Position numbers and translations under genes: made by a program. This document shows, piece by piece, positions 7,954 through 18,483 of a stretch of DNA of 64,000 nucleotides. The stretch's first letter is position 1, and every line of letters begins with the position of its first letter. The stretch is from Pontibacter beigongshangensis (GTDB lineage Bacteria > Bacteroidota > Bacteroidia > Cytophagales > Hymenobacteraceae), in assembly GCF_014332515.1 (NCBI RefSeq), contig NZ_VFSD01000008.1, positions 124,001 to 188,000 on the forward strand, given 5' to 3'. The notes below the pieces were generated by a model. That model worked only from the letters and a program-made list of their open reading frames with translations. It was not told where the DNA came from and did no database searches.

Positions 7954-8919
7954 CTAGAAGAAGCGTGGCGAAAGCGTACGCGTATCCTGCTTTTTAAAGA
8001 AAGTATACCCTACAGATACCTCGTGGCTAGGATATTCCCGCAGGTCATTCAGGGTGATATCATAAGAGTAGCCGAGCCTAAGACTGGGCGTCAGAAACAG
8101 CTGCGCTATTACGGCAAAGGCGTTTCTTTTCTGCAGGTTATAGTCTGAGGGCAATTTGCTGAACAGCGGCACAGCCGTTCTGTAGGAACCTCCGAACCAG
8201 AACCTGTCATACACCATCAGAAAAGCATTCAGGTCCATTTTAGATGGGCCTTTAAAATCATCCTGCAGCAGGAAGCTAGGCTTGAAGCGCAGCGCAGAAC
8301 TCAGGTCGAACACATAGCCTGACGAAAGAAAATACTGCCGGACCGGTGTGCCAATAAGTGGGTTGCTTCCTTTAAAAGGCACCAGGTTAGCAGCTGAGAA
8401 CCCGGCATAGAAGCGTTCGGTGTTAAAGAACACACCGCCTCTTATATCAGGCAGGATCTCCGACTCGCGCCCGGTCGGGACCGCCACATCAGGGATAATA
8501 GTGCTACCAGGGCGCAGCTTGGTGCCATCGAGGGTATACTGGGCAAAACCACCGGCAAAACCTACGGCAATCCTGGAGGTCTCGCTCAGGTTAAGTCGCA
8601 CCGATGCGTTACCGTAGGCATTCAGCTGCGTCTGCACCCCGATCTCATCGTTCAGGGCGCTGAAGCCGAGGCCCAACCGCCCGTTTCGGGTCAGCCCGTC
8701 TACACTAAGCACCTGCGATGTAGGCGAGCCCTCCAACCCTGACCACTGGCTACGATGAGTTGCATTAATATTCAGCAACTCCTTACTACCAGTATAGGCT
8801 GGGTTAATGACCATTTCGTTAAATATATACTGGGTATACTGGGGCGCCTGCTGGGCATATAGCACCGGAGCCAGCAGCACGCCACAAAAGGCCAGTATTT
8901 GTCTTATTATCTTTATCAT
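7954..8919 (-). CDS. PorP/SprF-family type IX secretion outer-membrane protein
   Basis: The 321-residue beta-barrel protein has a signal peptide ending YAQQ. The family N-terminus (QYTQYIFNEMVINPAYTGSKE, seen from residue 27) follows, and the C-terminus LREYPSHEVSVGYTF is also typical. PorP/SprF proteins assist secretion or surface attachment of large substrates carrying a type B sorting domain. The gene starts 15 bp after the giant adhesin, so the two are almost certainly a substrate and partner pair. A paralogue sits at 19484 beside the second adhesin. Confidence 0.93.
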   Translation of the reverse strand: MIKIIRQILAFCGVLLAPVLYAQQAPQYTQYIFNEMVINPAYTGSKELLNINATHRSQWSGLEGSPTSQVLSVDGLTRNGRLGLGFSALNDEIGVQTQLNAYGNASVRLNLSETSRIAVGFAGGFAQYTLDGTKLRPGSTIIPDVAVPTGRESEILPDIRGGVFFNTERFYAGFSAANLVPFKGSNPLIGTPVRQYFLSSGYVFDLSSALRFKPSFLLQDDFKGPSKMDLNAFLMVYDRFWFGGSYRTAVPLFSKLPSDYNLQKRNAFAVIAQLFLTPSLRLGYSYDITLNDLREYPSHEVSVGYTFFKKQDTRTLSPRFF

Positions 8920-8934
8920 TCTCTTTTACTGCTA

Positions 8935-11900
8935 TTATCTCATGATCATCACAAAGCCCTTGTACACCTGATCACTGCCATTGCACTGTTTCACTTTTGC
9001 AATGTAGTAATAGGTTCCCTCGCTCAGGTTATCACCTGTCCAGTCGTTTTTGTAGTTACTGCTCCGATACACTTCGTTGCCCCAGCGGTTTATGATCGAA
9101 ACTTCGCTGTTCGGATAATTCCCAAGGTTCTCTACCACCCAGGTATCGTTGTTACCATCGTTATTCGGCGTAAACACGTTCGGGAAAACCAACTCACTGG
9201 CAATCAGATCCAGATCAGGCGTAATAGAGACCGACTCGCTCAGACAAACACCGTTGTCCACGACTACCGCTATGGCACCTACACTATTTCCTTCCGGCGC
9301 CACCCTGATACGGGTAGTACCCTGCCCTGAAATAACCGACCAGCCTGATGGAACTGACCAATTATAAGTCCTGGCTCCTGCCACAGGCGCTACTTCATAA
9401 ATAAGGCCCTCACACATGTTGCTCAGATCATTGATCCCATTCACGCTGGCTATCTGCACTCCCCTCACCTCCATGGTAGCGCTCAGGCTGGTACCGCAAC
9501 TGTTGTGTGCCACAACAGAGATAAGCCCGGAGCTGCTGCCTGCTATTACCTCAATTCGGGTTGTGCCATGCCCTGCGGTTATGGTCCAGCCTTCAGGTAA
9601 CCTCCAGGTGTAGGAGGTGGCTCTGCTGGCAGCTACCACAGAGTAAGTCAGCTTGCGACCTGCGCATACCTCTACTTCGCCGGTAAGCATACCTGGGGCA
9701 GTCGGCTCTCCCGCCACCGGAACAACCGGCAGCGTACTGGCTGAACTAATGCCACATGGGTTACTGGCTCTTACTGATACAACACCCTGGCCACTTCCTA
9801 CCCGCACTCTGATGCTGGTTGTATGGTGGCCAGCCAGTATAGACCAACCAGTTGGCACGCTCCAGTTATAAGTCATAGCACCTGCTACAGCTGGTATAGA
9901 GTACACCACATCCGTACGGCCTACACAAGGCTCCCTATCGCCGGTTATGGCTTCCGGGGCCTGAGGCCTTGGCTGCGCATTCACGGCCAGGATGCTGGGG
10001 TCACTGGTGCCGCAGCTATTGCCGGCAGTTACCTTTATTTCGCCTGCTGTTGTTCCTGCTGTCACCTCTATATCCGCGCTTCCTTCTCCGGCCGTAATAA
10101 TCCAGCCATCAGGCAAATCCCAGATATAATCAGTAGCCCCCTCTACGGGCTCTACACTTATAATAATATTGGTATTACCTGCACAAAGTGGTCCGCTGCT
10201 GGTAATGGCTCCCGGCGTAGCTGGTGTGCCTGGCCGCAACGAAACTGCTAACGATCTGGCGTTTGTACTGGCAAAGCAGTCGTTAGCGGCCCTGACGGCT
10301 ACAGTACCCGGCATTTGCCCTGTTTGAACGGTAATAGCAGCTGTTCCTTCGCCCTCTGTAATCGTCCAGTCGTCTGGCAGGGTCCAGTTATAAGTTAAGC
10401 CTGGCACCTCCACTACCGAGTAGACGATCCCCTTAGCATCAGGGCACACTTGCGCCGGACCAGTAATAACGCCTGGCTGCGCAGGGGTAACAAGAGGTAC
10501 AACGGCTAACGTCACAGACTGGCCTGGGCAGTTGCCCACTCCCCTTGGTGTTACCGTTAGCGTTCTGGCAGTGGTGTTGGTCGGAACATTATAAGTAATG
10601 GTGTTGGTAGTTGATGCCGCTACAGCAGTCCAGCCAGGCAAGGACCAGACATAAGACGCAGCACCCTCTACCGGCTCGATGGTGAATGTGACGGTGCTTC
10701 CTGCACAATAGGGTCCGCTTGCGGTAATCGCTCCTGGCTCACCAGGCACCACCAGTGGGGTTACGGCCCGTGTTCTGGCATTGCTGGTACAACCTGCTTC
10801 ATTTGTCGCTGTCACAGAAACTGTGCCTTCTGTTGATCCTACTGTCACACTAATGGTGTTCGTGGTGGAGGCCCCTTCCCAGCCTTCAGGAAGTTGCCAG
10901 TTGTAGGTCATTCCTGCCACTGCCGTTACACTGAAAGTAACCTGGTTACCAATACAAAGCAGCGCATTCTGCAGGATGGAAATACCGGAAGGCACTCCTG
11001 GCAGCAGTGTGGGTGCAATGTTCAGTGTACTAGGTGTGCTCAGGCAGCCTCCTGCTCCCACGGCTCTTACTGAGATTGTTCTTGCGGTGGTGTTATTAGG
11101 CACATTTACTGTAATACTGGTTGTGGTGGATGCCGCTACTGCCGTCCAGCCGGTTGGCAGCGCCCAGGCGTAAGATGCTGCTCCTTCTACTGGGTCAATA
11201 CTGAAGGTTACCTGGCGCGTAGCGCAGAAAACGCCACTTGCCGAAATATCACCAGGTGCACCCGGTGTGGCAGGATTCACATTCAGGCTGCTGGCAGCAC
11301 TGGTACAGCCGCCTGTGTTAACAGACACTACTGATACAGTGCCTGCTGTTGCCCCAACAGTTACGGTAATGGTTCTGGTGGTAGAGGTACCTGTCCAGCC
11401 TTCCGGAAGTGACCATCTGAAGGTAACGCCTGTTATAGCCGGCACGCTGAGTGTAATCTGGCTTCCGACACAAAGTGAGCCACTTGCTGTAATGGCTCCT
11501 GGCGTGGCCGGAGCCGAAACAAGCGTAGCTGCTAAAGTGCGGGCAGTGCCTGTGCAGCCCTCTGCGTTTGCCGCCGTTACGGAGATAGTGCCCCCGACAG
11601 TTCCAACAGTAGCTGTAATAGAGGAAGTACCAGCGCCTGACGTAATATTCCAGGTGGCAGGAACAGACCAGTTATAATTCAATCCGGAGATGGAAGGTAC
11701 GCTCAACGTTACTTCACGGCCTGCACAGAAAGCCCCGCTGGCCGTTATGGTGCCTGGTTGTGCAGGAGCTGCCACTGGAGTAACCGGCAATGTTGCCGGA
11801 GATCCCGGGCACCCCTGGGCATTGGCCATGACAGAGACTGTTCCTGATGTTGATCCAACTGTTACGGTAATACTGTTTGTGGTTGAAGTACCGCTCCACC

Positions 11901-14900
11901 CGCCTGGTAACGTCCAGGTATAAGACGAGGCGCCAGCAACATTATCTACCCTAAAGGTTACCTGATTTCCAACGCAGAGTGAACCTGTTGCCGTGATGGC
12001 GCCAGGCATGGCAGGAGCCACAGAAGGATTTACATCTAAGGACCTTACCGGACTGGTACAACCTCCGGCGTTCACAGCTACCACAGATACGAGACCAGCT
12101 GTCTCGCCCACTGTCAGGGTGATGCTGCTGGTTGTTGAACTTCCTGTCCAGCCTTCTGGCAATAACCAGTTGTAGCTCATACCAGATACTGCTGGCACAC
12201 TTAAGGTTACCTGCTGCCCGACACAGAGAGAGCCATTGGCTGTTATATTACCCGGAATGGCCGGAGCCGCAATAAGGGTAGCTGATAAGGTACGGGCTGT
12301 GCTAAGACAACCAGATGCGTTTCTGGCTGAAACAGAAACAGTGCCACCGGTAGCGCCAACTGTAACGGTGATACTGTTGGTAGAGGACGATCCAATCCAG
12401 CCGGCAGGCAAGGTCCAGTTATAAGTCATTCCTGCCACGGCCGGCACAGAAAGCGTCACCTGGCGGCCTACGCAGAAGGCACCACTGGCGGCGATGGCTC
12501 CGGGCTGTGCCGGAAGCCCTACTGGTGTTACGGTCAGTGAGCTGGCAGGGCTGGCGCAGGCACCTACATTTCCGGTACCTGCCGTTACAGACACAGATCC
12601 TGCAGCTGTTCCCACTCTGGCTGTCATAGAGGTGCTACCCTGACCTGCTGTAATAGTCCATCCGGTAGGAACTGTCCAGGTATAGTAAGAAGCTCCTGAT
12701 ACGTTGGCTACTGTAAAAACAACCGTCTGCCCCACACACTGTGCCCCATTTGCTATAATGCCACCAGGCTGTGTAGGCGGTACAAACGGCGTTACGTTCA
12801 GAGTTCTCGGGCTGCCCGTGCAGCCCGAGCTATTGGAAGCCCGCACCGCGATCGCCCCGCCTGAGGCGCCCACCGTGACGGTGATGCTGTTGGTGGAGGA
12901 GGAGCCGGCCCAGCCGGCAGGCAGGGTCCAGCTATAGCTCATGCCTGCCACGGCTGGCACGGAAAGCGTCACCTGGCGGCCTACGCAGAAGGCTCCGCTG
13001 GCCGAGATCGTGCCCGGCTGCGCCGGCAGCGCCACCGGCGTCACCGGCAGAGTGCTGGCCGCGCTGGCGCAGGCACCGGCCGCACCAGTGGCCGCCGTCA
13101 CCGACACCTCGCCTGCGGCTGTTCCCACTCTGGCTGTGACGGTGGTAGTGCCTTGGCCAGCCGTGATCGTCCAGCCCGAAGGCACCGCCCACCTGTAGTA
13201 GGTGGCGCCGGAGACAGACGCCACGCTGAAGGTGACACTCTGCCCTACGCACTGCGCGCCGGTGGCCGTGATGGCTCCCGGCTGGACCGGGGTCACAAAC
13301 GGCGTTACGTTCAGGGTCCTGGCGGTGCCCGTGCAGCCCGAGCTATTGGAGGCCCGCACCGCGATCGCCCCGCCTGAGGCGCCCACCGTGACGGTGATGC
13401 TGTTGGAGGAGGAGGAGCCGACCCAGCCGGCAGGCAGGGTCCAGGTGTAGCTCATGCCTGCCACGGCTGGCACGAAAAGCGTCACCTGGCGGCCTACGCA
13501 GAAGGCTCCGCTGGCCGAGATCGTGCCCGGCTGCGCCGGCAGCGCCACCGGCGTCACCGGCAGAGTGCTGGCCGCGCTGGCGCAGGCACCGGCCGCACCA
13601 GTGGCCGCCGTCACCGACACCTCGCCTGCGGCTGTTCCCACTCTGGCTGTGACGGTGGTAGTGCCTTGGCCAGCCGTGATCGTCCAGCCCGAAGGCACCG
13701 CCCACCTATAAGTGGTGGCTCCGGAGACAGACGCCACGCTGAAGGTGACACTCTGCCCCACGCACTGCGCGCCGGTGGCCGTGATGGCTCCCGGCTGGAC
13801 CGGGGTCACAAACGGCGTTACGTTCAGGGTCCTGGCGGTGCCCGTGCAGCCTGAGGCGTTGGAGGCCCGCACCGCGATCGCCCCGCCTGAGGCGCCCACC
13901 GTGACGGTGATGCTGTTGGAGGAGGAGGAGCCGGCCCAGCCGGCAGGCAGGGTCCAGCTATAGCTCATGCCCGCCACGGCCGGCACAGAAAGTGTTACTT
14001 GGCGGCCTACGCAGAAGGCGCCGTTGGCTGTAATTGTGCCAGGCTGTGCTGGAAATACGGTAGGTGACACAGGCAAGGTACTGGCTCTGCTTAAACAATT
14101 TCCTGACCTGCTGCTGACGGATACTGTTCCTTCCGTTGATCCTACTGTTACGGTTATACTTCTGCCTGTAGAAGCGCCCACCCAGCCCGAAGGCAGGGAC
14201 CAACTATAAGAACTGGCCCCTGGTACAGCCTCTACGCTAAACACCACCTGCTGCCCCACACAAAGAGGTCCGTTGGCTGTAATTGTTCCTGGCTCTGCAG
14301 GAGTAGGAGCAATAGTTATAGAATTGCTTGTTGCTGTTAATCCGTTGCAGGTATTGGTAGCGGTAATGTTTATGTTTCCGGCACCAGTTATCAGTGTTAT
14401 AGAAGAGGCATCCTGCGATACAAGTGTCCAGTTGGCAGGGTAGTTCCACTTGTAAGAAATACCAGGCACAGGTGCTGCTATTCGGAATATGACCTCTTCA
14501 CCCGAGCAGGAGTTTCCTTCTCTACTAACTGTTGGTGCGGCAGGCGGTACATTATCTGAAATAGTAATAGCATTGCTAGGCTCACTTGGGCACACAATTC
14601 TACCATCCGGCATGGCAACCACTCTAATAGTACCTGTGCCCACTATGAGCTTGATAGAGGTTGCATCCTCAGAAATCAGGCTCCAGTTAGAGGGATACGT
14701 CCAGTTGTACGCAACGCCTGCCTCCGGATTAATTACTCTGAACGTAATTTCCGAACCGGCACAGAAACCTCCCTCCGTGGCAATAATTGGAGTTGTCAGC
14801 TGCCCTTCTTCCGTAGAGATGGTTAAGGTATTACTGGCAGCACTTTCTATCCCGCAGCCATTAATGGCGGTAGCTGAAATAGCACCTGCTCCAACAAGTA

Positions 14901-17900
14901 GCCTGATGGAAGAAGCGCCCTTTGATATAAGTGTCCAGCCTGGAGGGAAATTCCACTGATAGGACAGGCCTGCCTCCGGACTGCTGACCCTAAAGGTAAC
15001 TTCTGAGCCGAGGCAAAGTCCGTTTTCGTTTATAATAGCAGGGGCGGCAGGCGCTGTGTTCCCTGAAACCGTGATGGCATTGCCAATCTCACCAGGCGTA
15101 CCGCAACTATTCAACGCAGTGGCCGCAATAGCCCCCGTACCCACCACAAACCTGATGGAGGTTGCGTCTTCAGATATAACTGTCCAGTTAGAAGGATAGC
15201 TCCAGTTGTAGGTGGCTCCTGCCTCAGGCCTTTGCACCCTGAAGGTTACTTCCGACCCGATGCACAGTGTGCCTTCGCTAACGATGGATGCTATAGCAGG
15301 CTGTTCTTCTCCTGAAACAACAATAGCATTGCTTGCCGCACCCGGGGTACCACAGCTATTCAACGCATTGGCTGTAATGGCACCCGCTCTGATTATCAGC
15401 CTGATGGAGGATGCATCTTCTGACAAGCGTGTCCAGTTGGCAGGATAGTTCCATTGGTAGGTCAGGCCTGCCTCGGGGCTTATTACCCGAAACGTAACCT
15501 CTGAACCGGCGCAAAGGCCTCCTTCGTTGGCTATAGCAGGGGCAGCAGGCAATGTTTCTGTAACGGTAATGGCATTGCTGGAAACACTTTCGCATCCGCC
15601 GGCATTCTCTGCCCTGGCCGATATCTCACCCACACCTATCATTAGTCTGATAGACGAGGCACCCTGCGACACAAAGGACCAATTGGCAGGGTAGCTCCAG
15701 TTGTAAACCAGCCCGGCCACCGGATTATTTACCCGAAACTCCTGTTCTATACCTGGGCAAAACTCACCACTGCTTACGATAACAGGGGCTTCAGGCACCT
15801 CAGAAACAACTAAAGCGTTACTGGCCTCACCCGGGCCACAAATACCACCGGCGGCTCGTGCCGTAATCTCACCAGCAGCTACAGTAAGTGTAATGGAGGT
15901 GTTATCTTCTGAAATTAATGCCCAGGTGGTCGGGTAATTCCATTGGTAAGTCTGGCCTGCTTCCGGGTTGGTAATCCGGAAAGTGACCTGATTGCCTGCA
16001 CACAGATCGCCCTGATTTGCGATTGCCGGCCTGGCAGGTGCCGCTGGAACTACCAGGCTGTTGCTCGGCTCACTTTCGCAACCGGCCCCGTTCTCAGCCC
16101 TCACTGAAATCTCTCCGGCTCCTGCCACTACCGTAATAGAAGCGGCATCCTGCGATACAAAAGACCAGTTTGAGGGGTAGCTCCAGTTATAGATCATGCC
16201 ACCTGCGGGGTTCTCCACGTGAAACATTATCTCTGTGCCCGGGCAAAGCTCTCCGTTGCTGGCAATAACCGGGGTGGCAGGTATTTCCATCACGCCGATT
16301 GGTTCTCCCGCCTCTCCGGTACATCCTGCCGCATTTACTCCCCTTGCCCTTATCTCTCCGGCTGCTACTCTTATGCTAATGGAAGAAGCACTTTGCGACA
16401 CCTGTGCCCAGGTGGCAGGGTAATCCCACTGATAAGTTACGCCTGTTTCAGGGCTCACAATCCGGAAGGTCACTTCTGTGCCCGGGCAAAGGGCTCCTTC
16501 TATGGCAACAGCAGGTGCAAGCGGTCTTTCTGTAACAGTTACCGTATTGCTTGGCACACTCACGCAGCCCGATGCATTTACGGCCTGTGCCGTTACATTG
16601 CCAGCTCCTGCCACCAGCGTAATAGTTGAGGCCGCTCTCGATACAAAGGTCCAGCCTGCCGGATAATTCCATTGATAGATCATCCCGGCTTCCGGGCTGG
16701 CTACCCTGAAAGTTACCTGATCGCCTGCGCAGGGTATGCCATCGCTTTGAATAACAGGTGCTGCTGGCGGCACACCAGACACCATAATAGGCTCACCCGG
16801 TTCACTTGTGCAGCCAAGCGCCATGGAGGCGGTAACAGTAGCACGAACTTCGCCAGCACTATTGGGCAACAGCCGGATAGACGACGCACCGGTCTCGATT
16901 ACCTGCCAGCCGGCCGGGTGCACCCATCGGTATATCATGCCTGCCACTGGCTCCACAATCCGGAAGGTAATTTCGCCCCCAATACATAAGTTGCCTTCGC
17001 TTGCAATTACTGCGGCAGGTGGCACGGCAGATACGGCAATCTGTTCGCTTACACTGGTTCTGTTACAGGCGTTTGTGGCGGTTACGCTCACCGGGCCCGG
17101 GCTCGAGGTAATAAAGGATACAGAGGAAGCACTCTGCGCCACGATGGTCCAGTCGGCTGGCCGGTTCCAGCGGTAGTTGATGCCTGCCTCCGGATTAGTG
17201 ATGCGGAAGGTTATCTGGCTGCCTGTGCAAAGGCTGCCTTCGCTGGTGATGAGCGGCGTAAGGGGAATGGCGTTAGGGCTTACCGAAATAAAGCTTCTGG
17301 GCGCAGCTCTGAGGCCACTGCCACAAACGTTGCCGCCAAAAACTGTTACCTCTCCGGTTCCGGTTCCTATGGTTACTTCTATGGATGTTTGTTCGGCATT
17401 GAGCGGCACCCAGTTCCAGCCTTGTGGCACCTCCCAGGTGTATGAGGTGGCCCCAGCAATAGAGGGTATGCTGAACCTTACTTTGCTTCCCTGGCAAACG
17501 TAGGTGCCAGGCGCATTGGTGGAGATGGTGCCAGCGGCAGGAGGTGTCACACAAATATCCCGCGTGGCGCTGTTATTGGCCGGATTGTTATCAGTGCCGT
17601 CGCCAGTGGCAGCAATACTAACGGTAGAAGCGCCAGGTAAATCAAGCCTGATGTTGACTGTGAATGTGATCAGCTGTTCAGGGTTCAGCGTGCCTATATT
17701 CCAGGTGTAGTTATAGGTGGAGCTGTTGTTAATGCCGGGTATAATCAGATCGGCCGTCACGTTTGTTTCCTGGTCCGGCCCTCTGTTTTCAACCAGGTAG
17801 GTGTAGCTCAGGATGGTGCCGTAAGGAATAGCTTGCCCTGGTGTAAGGGGTGCCCCGTTCATCGTGACCTGCAACGAGACACGCAGATCAGCCGTATGGT

Positions 17901-18483
17901 TGCTGGCCTGTGCAGCAGCCTGCATAATCCTTTGCGCCAGGGGGGCAGTTACTCTGTTAAGGCCGGAAGGTTTCGTGCTGCTCCTGGCTATGATATTTGC
18001 AGGCAGCGTTGCCCGGGCTTCCGCTTTTACCTCACCATCCACTACCCAGAAAACATCAGATGCCTGAGCACCTCCGGCCAGTTGCACGCTGGCTTTTTCT
18101 GTTATAAACAAATCGCCGGCAACCTGAATAACGGTTGGGCTACCTGCCCCGGAGGTAAAAGTAAGCGGACCATCGAGGTAGGCAGGCCCTGCTACTTTGT
18201 AGGCACCCGCGGCCAGGGTTTTGTTTCCTAGACCGGAACCGGCAATAATTTTCTGACCTGGTATGCCTGTGGCCGTGTCAGCTGCCATGGCAGCAAAGCT
18301 GGCTGTGTTCAGGCCACCATCAAGCACACTTTTGTCCTGCTCTTGCTCTCTGCTTACGGCTGCTATTGGCTCATTATCGCTAAGAACACCTTCAAAGTCA
18401 GGTGCCATGTGCGCAGTACCTGCAAGAGAAACCAGACAGAAGCCAACCATGTACAAGATGGCTTTACTTGAAAAAATGTTCAT
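8935..18483 (-). CDS. Giant T9SS-exported repeat adhesin with ice-binding-like domain
   Basis: The product has 3182 residues. A signal peptide (about 1-25) precedes a region at about 80-166 that resembles the DUF3494 ice-binding fold (GNKTLAAGAYKV, then QLAGGAQASDVFWVVDG). A DUF11-like domain follows at about 198-310. Next come 33 Ig/PKD-like modules of about 80-85 residues, each opening with a C-x-G motif and containing a Y-x-W core. Modules 1-13 and 14-33 form two sequence subgroups. The tail from about residue 3088 (FPNVFTPNNDGNND, INRWGNEVY, DWTGDN) is the gliding-motility-associated type B sorting domain used by T9SS. The protein should be a cell-surface adhesin. It is the first gene of an operon with PorP/SprF and the PorE-like protein. 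Residues 1500-1900 come from very recent duplications. Confidence 0.93.
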   Translation of the reverse strand: MNIFSSKAILYMVGFCLVSLAGTAHMAPDFEGVLSDNEPIAAVSREQEQDKSVLDGGLNTASFAAMAADTATGIPGQKIIAGSGLGNKTLAAGAYKVAGPAYLDGPLTFTSGAGSPTVIQVAGDLFITEKASVQLAGGAQASDVFWVVDGEVKAEARATLPANIIARSSTKPSGLNRVTAPLAQRIMQAAAQASNHTADLRVSLQVTMNGAPLTPGQAIPYGTILSYTYLVENRGPDQETNVTADLIIPGINNSSTYNYTWNIGTLNPEQLITFTVNIRLDLPGASTVSIAATGDGTDNNPANNSATRDICVTPPAAGTISTNAPGTYVCQGSKVRFSIPSIAGATSYTWEVPQGWNWVPLNAEQTSIEVTIGTGTGEVTVFGGNVCGSGLRAAPRSFISVSPNAIPLTPLITSEGSLCTGSQITFRITNPEAGINYRWNRPADWTIVAQSASSVSFITSSPGPVSVTATNACNRTSVSEQIAVSAVPPAAVIASEGNLCIGGEITFRIVEPVAGMIYRWVHPAGWQVIETGASSIRLLPNSAGEVRATVTASMALGCTSEPGEPIMVSGVPPAAPVIQSDGIPCAGDQVTFRVASPEAGMIYQWNYPAGWTFVSRAASTITLVAGAGNVTAQAVNASGCVSVPSNTVTVTERPLAPAVAIEGALCPGTEVTFRIVSPETGVTYQWDYPATWAQVSQSASSISIRVAAGEIRARGVNAAGCTGEAGEPIGVMEIPATPVIASNGELCPGTEIMFHVENPAGGMIYNWSYPSNWSFVSQDAASITVVAGAGEISVRAENGAGCESEPSNSLVVPAAPARPAIANQGDLCAGNQVTFRITNPEAGQTYQWNYPTTWALISEDNTSITLTVAAGEITARAAGGICGPGEASNALVVSEVPEAPVIVSSGEFCPGIEQEFRVNNPVAGLVYNWSYPANWSFVSQGASSIRLMIGVGEISARAENAGGCESVSSNAITVTETLPAAPAIANEGGLCAGSEVTFRVISPEAGLTYQWNYPANWTRLSEDASSIRLIIRAGAITANALNSCGTPGAASNAIVVSGEEQPAIASIVSEGTLCIGSEVTFRVQRPEAGATYNWSYPSNWTVISEDATSIRFVVGTGAIAATALNSCGTPGEIGNAITVSGNTAPAAPAIINENGLCLGSEVTFRVSSPEAGLSYQWNFPPGWTLISKGASSIRLLVGAGAISATAINGCGIESAASNTLTISTEEGQLTTPIIATEGGFCAGSEITFRVINPEAGVAYNWTYPSNWSLISEDATSIKLIVGTGTIRVVAMPDGRIVCPSEPSNAITISDNVPPAAPTVSREGNSCSGEEVIFRIAAPVPGISYKWNYPANWTLVSQDASSITLITGAGNINITATNTCNGLTATSNSITIAPTPAEPGTITANGPLCVGQQVVFSVEAVPGASSYSWSLPSGWVGASTGRSITVTVGSTEGTVSVSSRSGNCLSRASTLPVSPTVFPAQPGTITANGAFCVGRQVTLSVPAVAGMSYSWTLPAGWAGSSSSNSITVTVGASGGAIAVRASNASGCTGTARTLNVTPFVTPVQPGAITATGAQCVGQSVTFSVASVSGATTYRWAVPSGWTITAGQGTTTVTARVGTAAGEVSVTAATGAAGACASAASTLPVTPVALPAQPGTISASGAFCVGRQVTLFVPAVAGMSYTWTLPAGWVGSSSSNSITVTVGASGGAIAVRASNSSGCTGTARTLNVTPFVTPVQPGAITATGAQCVGQSVTFSVASVSGATYYRWAVPSGWTITAGQGTTTVTARVGTAAGEVSVTAATGAAGACASAASTLPVTPVALPAQPGTISASGAFCVGRQVTLSVPAVAGMSYSWTLPAGWAGSSSTNSITVTVGASGGAIAVRASNSSGCTGSPRTLNVTPFVPPTQPGGIIANGAQCVGQTVVFTVANVSGASYYTWTVPTGWTITAGQGSTSMTARVGTAAGSVSVTAGTGNVGACASPASSLTVTPVGLPAQPGAIAASGAFCVGRQVTLSVPAVAGMTYNWTLPAGWIGSSSTNSITVTVGATGGTVSVSARNASGCLSTARTLSATLIAAPAIPGNITANGSLCVGQQVTLSVPAVSGMSYNWLLPEGWTGSSTTSSITLTVGETAGLVSVVAVNAGGCTSPVRSLDVNPSVAPAMPGAITATGSLCVGNQVTFRVDNVAGASSYTWTLPGGWSGTSTTNSITVTVGSTSGTVSVMANAQGCPGSPATLPVTPVAAPAQPGTITASGAFCAGREVTLSVPSISGLNYNWSVPATWNITSGAGTSSITATVGTVGGTISVTAANAEGCTGTARTLAATLVSAPATPGAITASGSLCVGSQITLSVPAITGVTFRWSLPEGWTGTSTTRTITVTVGATAGTVSVVSVNTGGCTSAASSLNVNPATPGAPGDISASGVFCATRQVTFSIDPVEGAASYAWALPTGWTAVAASTTTSITVNVPNNTTARTISVRAVGAGGCLSTPSTLNIAPTLLPGVPSGISILQNALLCIGNQVTFSVTAVAGMTYNWQLPEGWEGASTTNTISVTVGSTEGTVSVTATNEAGCTSNARTRAVTPLVVPGEPGAITASGPYCAGSTVTFTIEPVEGAASYVWSLPGWTAVAASTTNTITYNVPTNTTARTLTVTPRGVGNCPGQSVTLAVVPLVTPAQPGVITGPAQVCPDAKGIVYSVVEVPGLTYNWTLPDDWTITEGEGTAAITVQTGQMPGTVAVRAANDCFASTNARSLAVSLRPGTPATPGAITSSGPLCAGNTNIIISVEPVEGATDYIWDLPDGWIITAGEGSADIEVTAGTTAGEIKVTAGNSCGTSDPSILAVNAQPRPQAPEAITGDREPCVGRTDVVYSIPAVAGAMTYNWSVPTGWSILAGHHTTSIRVRVGSGQGVVSVRASNPCGISSASTLPVVPVAGEPTAPGMLTGEVEVCAGRKLTYSVVAASRATSYTWRLPEGWTITAGHGTTRIEVIAGSSSGLISVVAHNSCGTSLSATMEVRGVQIASVNGINDLSNMCEGLIYEVAPVAGARTYNWSVPSGWSVISGQGTTRIRVAPEGNSVGAIAVVVDNGVCLSESVSITPDLDLIASELVFPNVFTPNNDGNNDTWVVENLGNYPNSEVSIINRWGNEVYRSSNYKNDWTGDNLSEGTYYYIAKVKQCNGSDQVYKGFVMIMR
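12785..13985. repeat. 513-bp near-identical tandem repeat inside the adhesin gene
   Basis: About 2.3 copies of a 513-bp unit (171 codons, two Ig-like modules) lie in tandem. For example, 12961-13473 and 13474-13986 differ at only a handful of positions, while flanking modules are clearly diverged. The segment is visibly more GC-rich than the rest of the gene. The unit length keeps the reading frame. Confidence 0.9.

Noticed and set aside
12785-13985. Possible CRISPR or satellite array
   Set aside because: The 513-bp period is in frame, encodes two Ig-like modules per unit and sits inside one long gene, so it is a coding repeat.
9149-18231. Many plus-strand open frames of 60-142 codons across the giant adhesin gene
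   Set aside because: They are periodic, proline/threonine-rich antisense shadows of the Ig-like modules and repeat with the same spacing as the modules.
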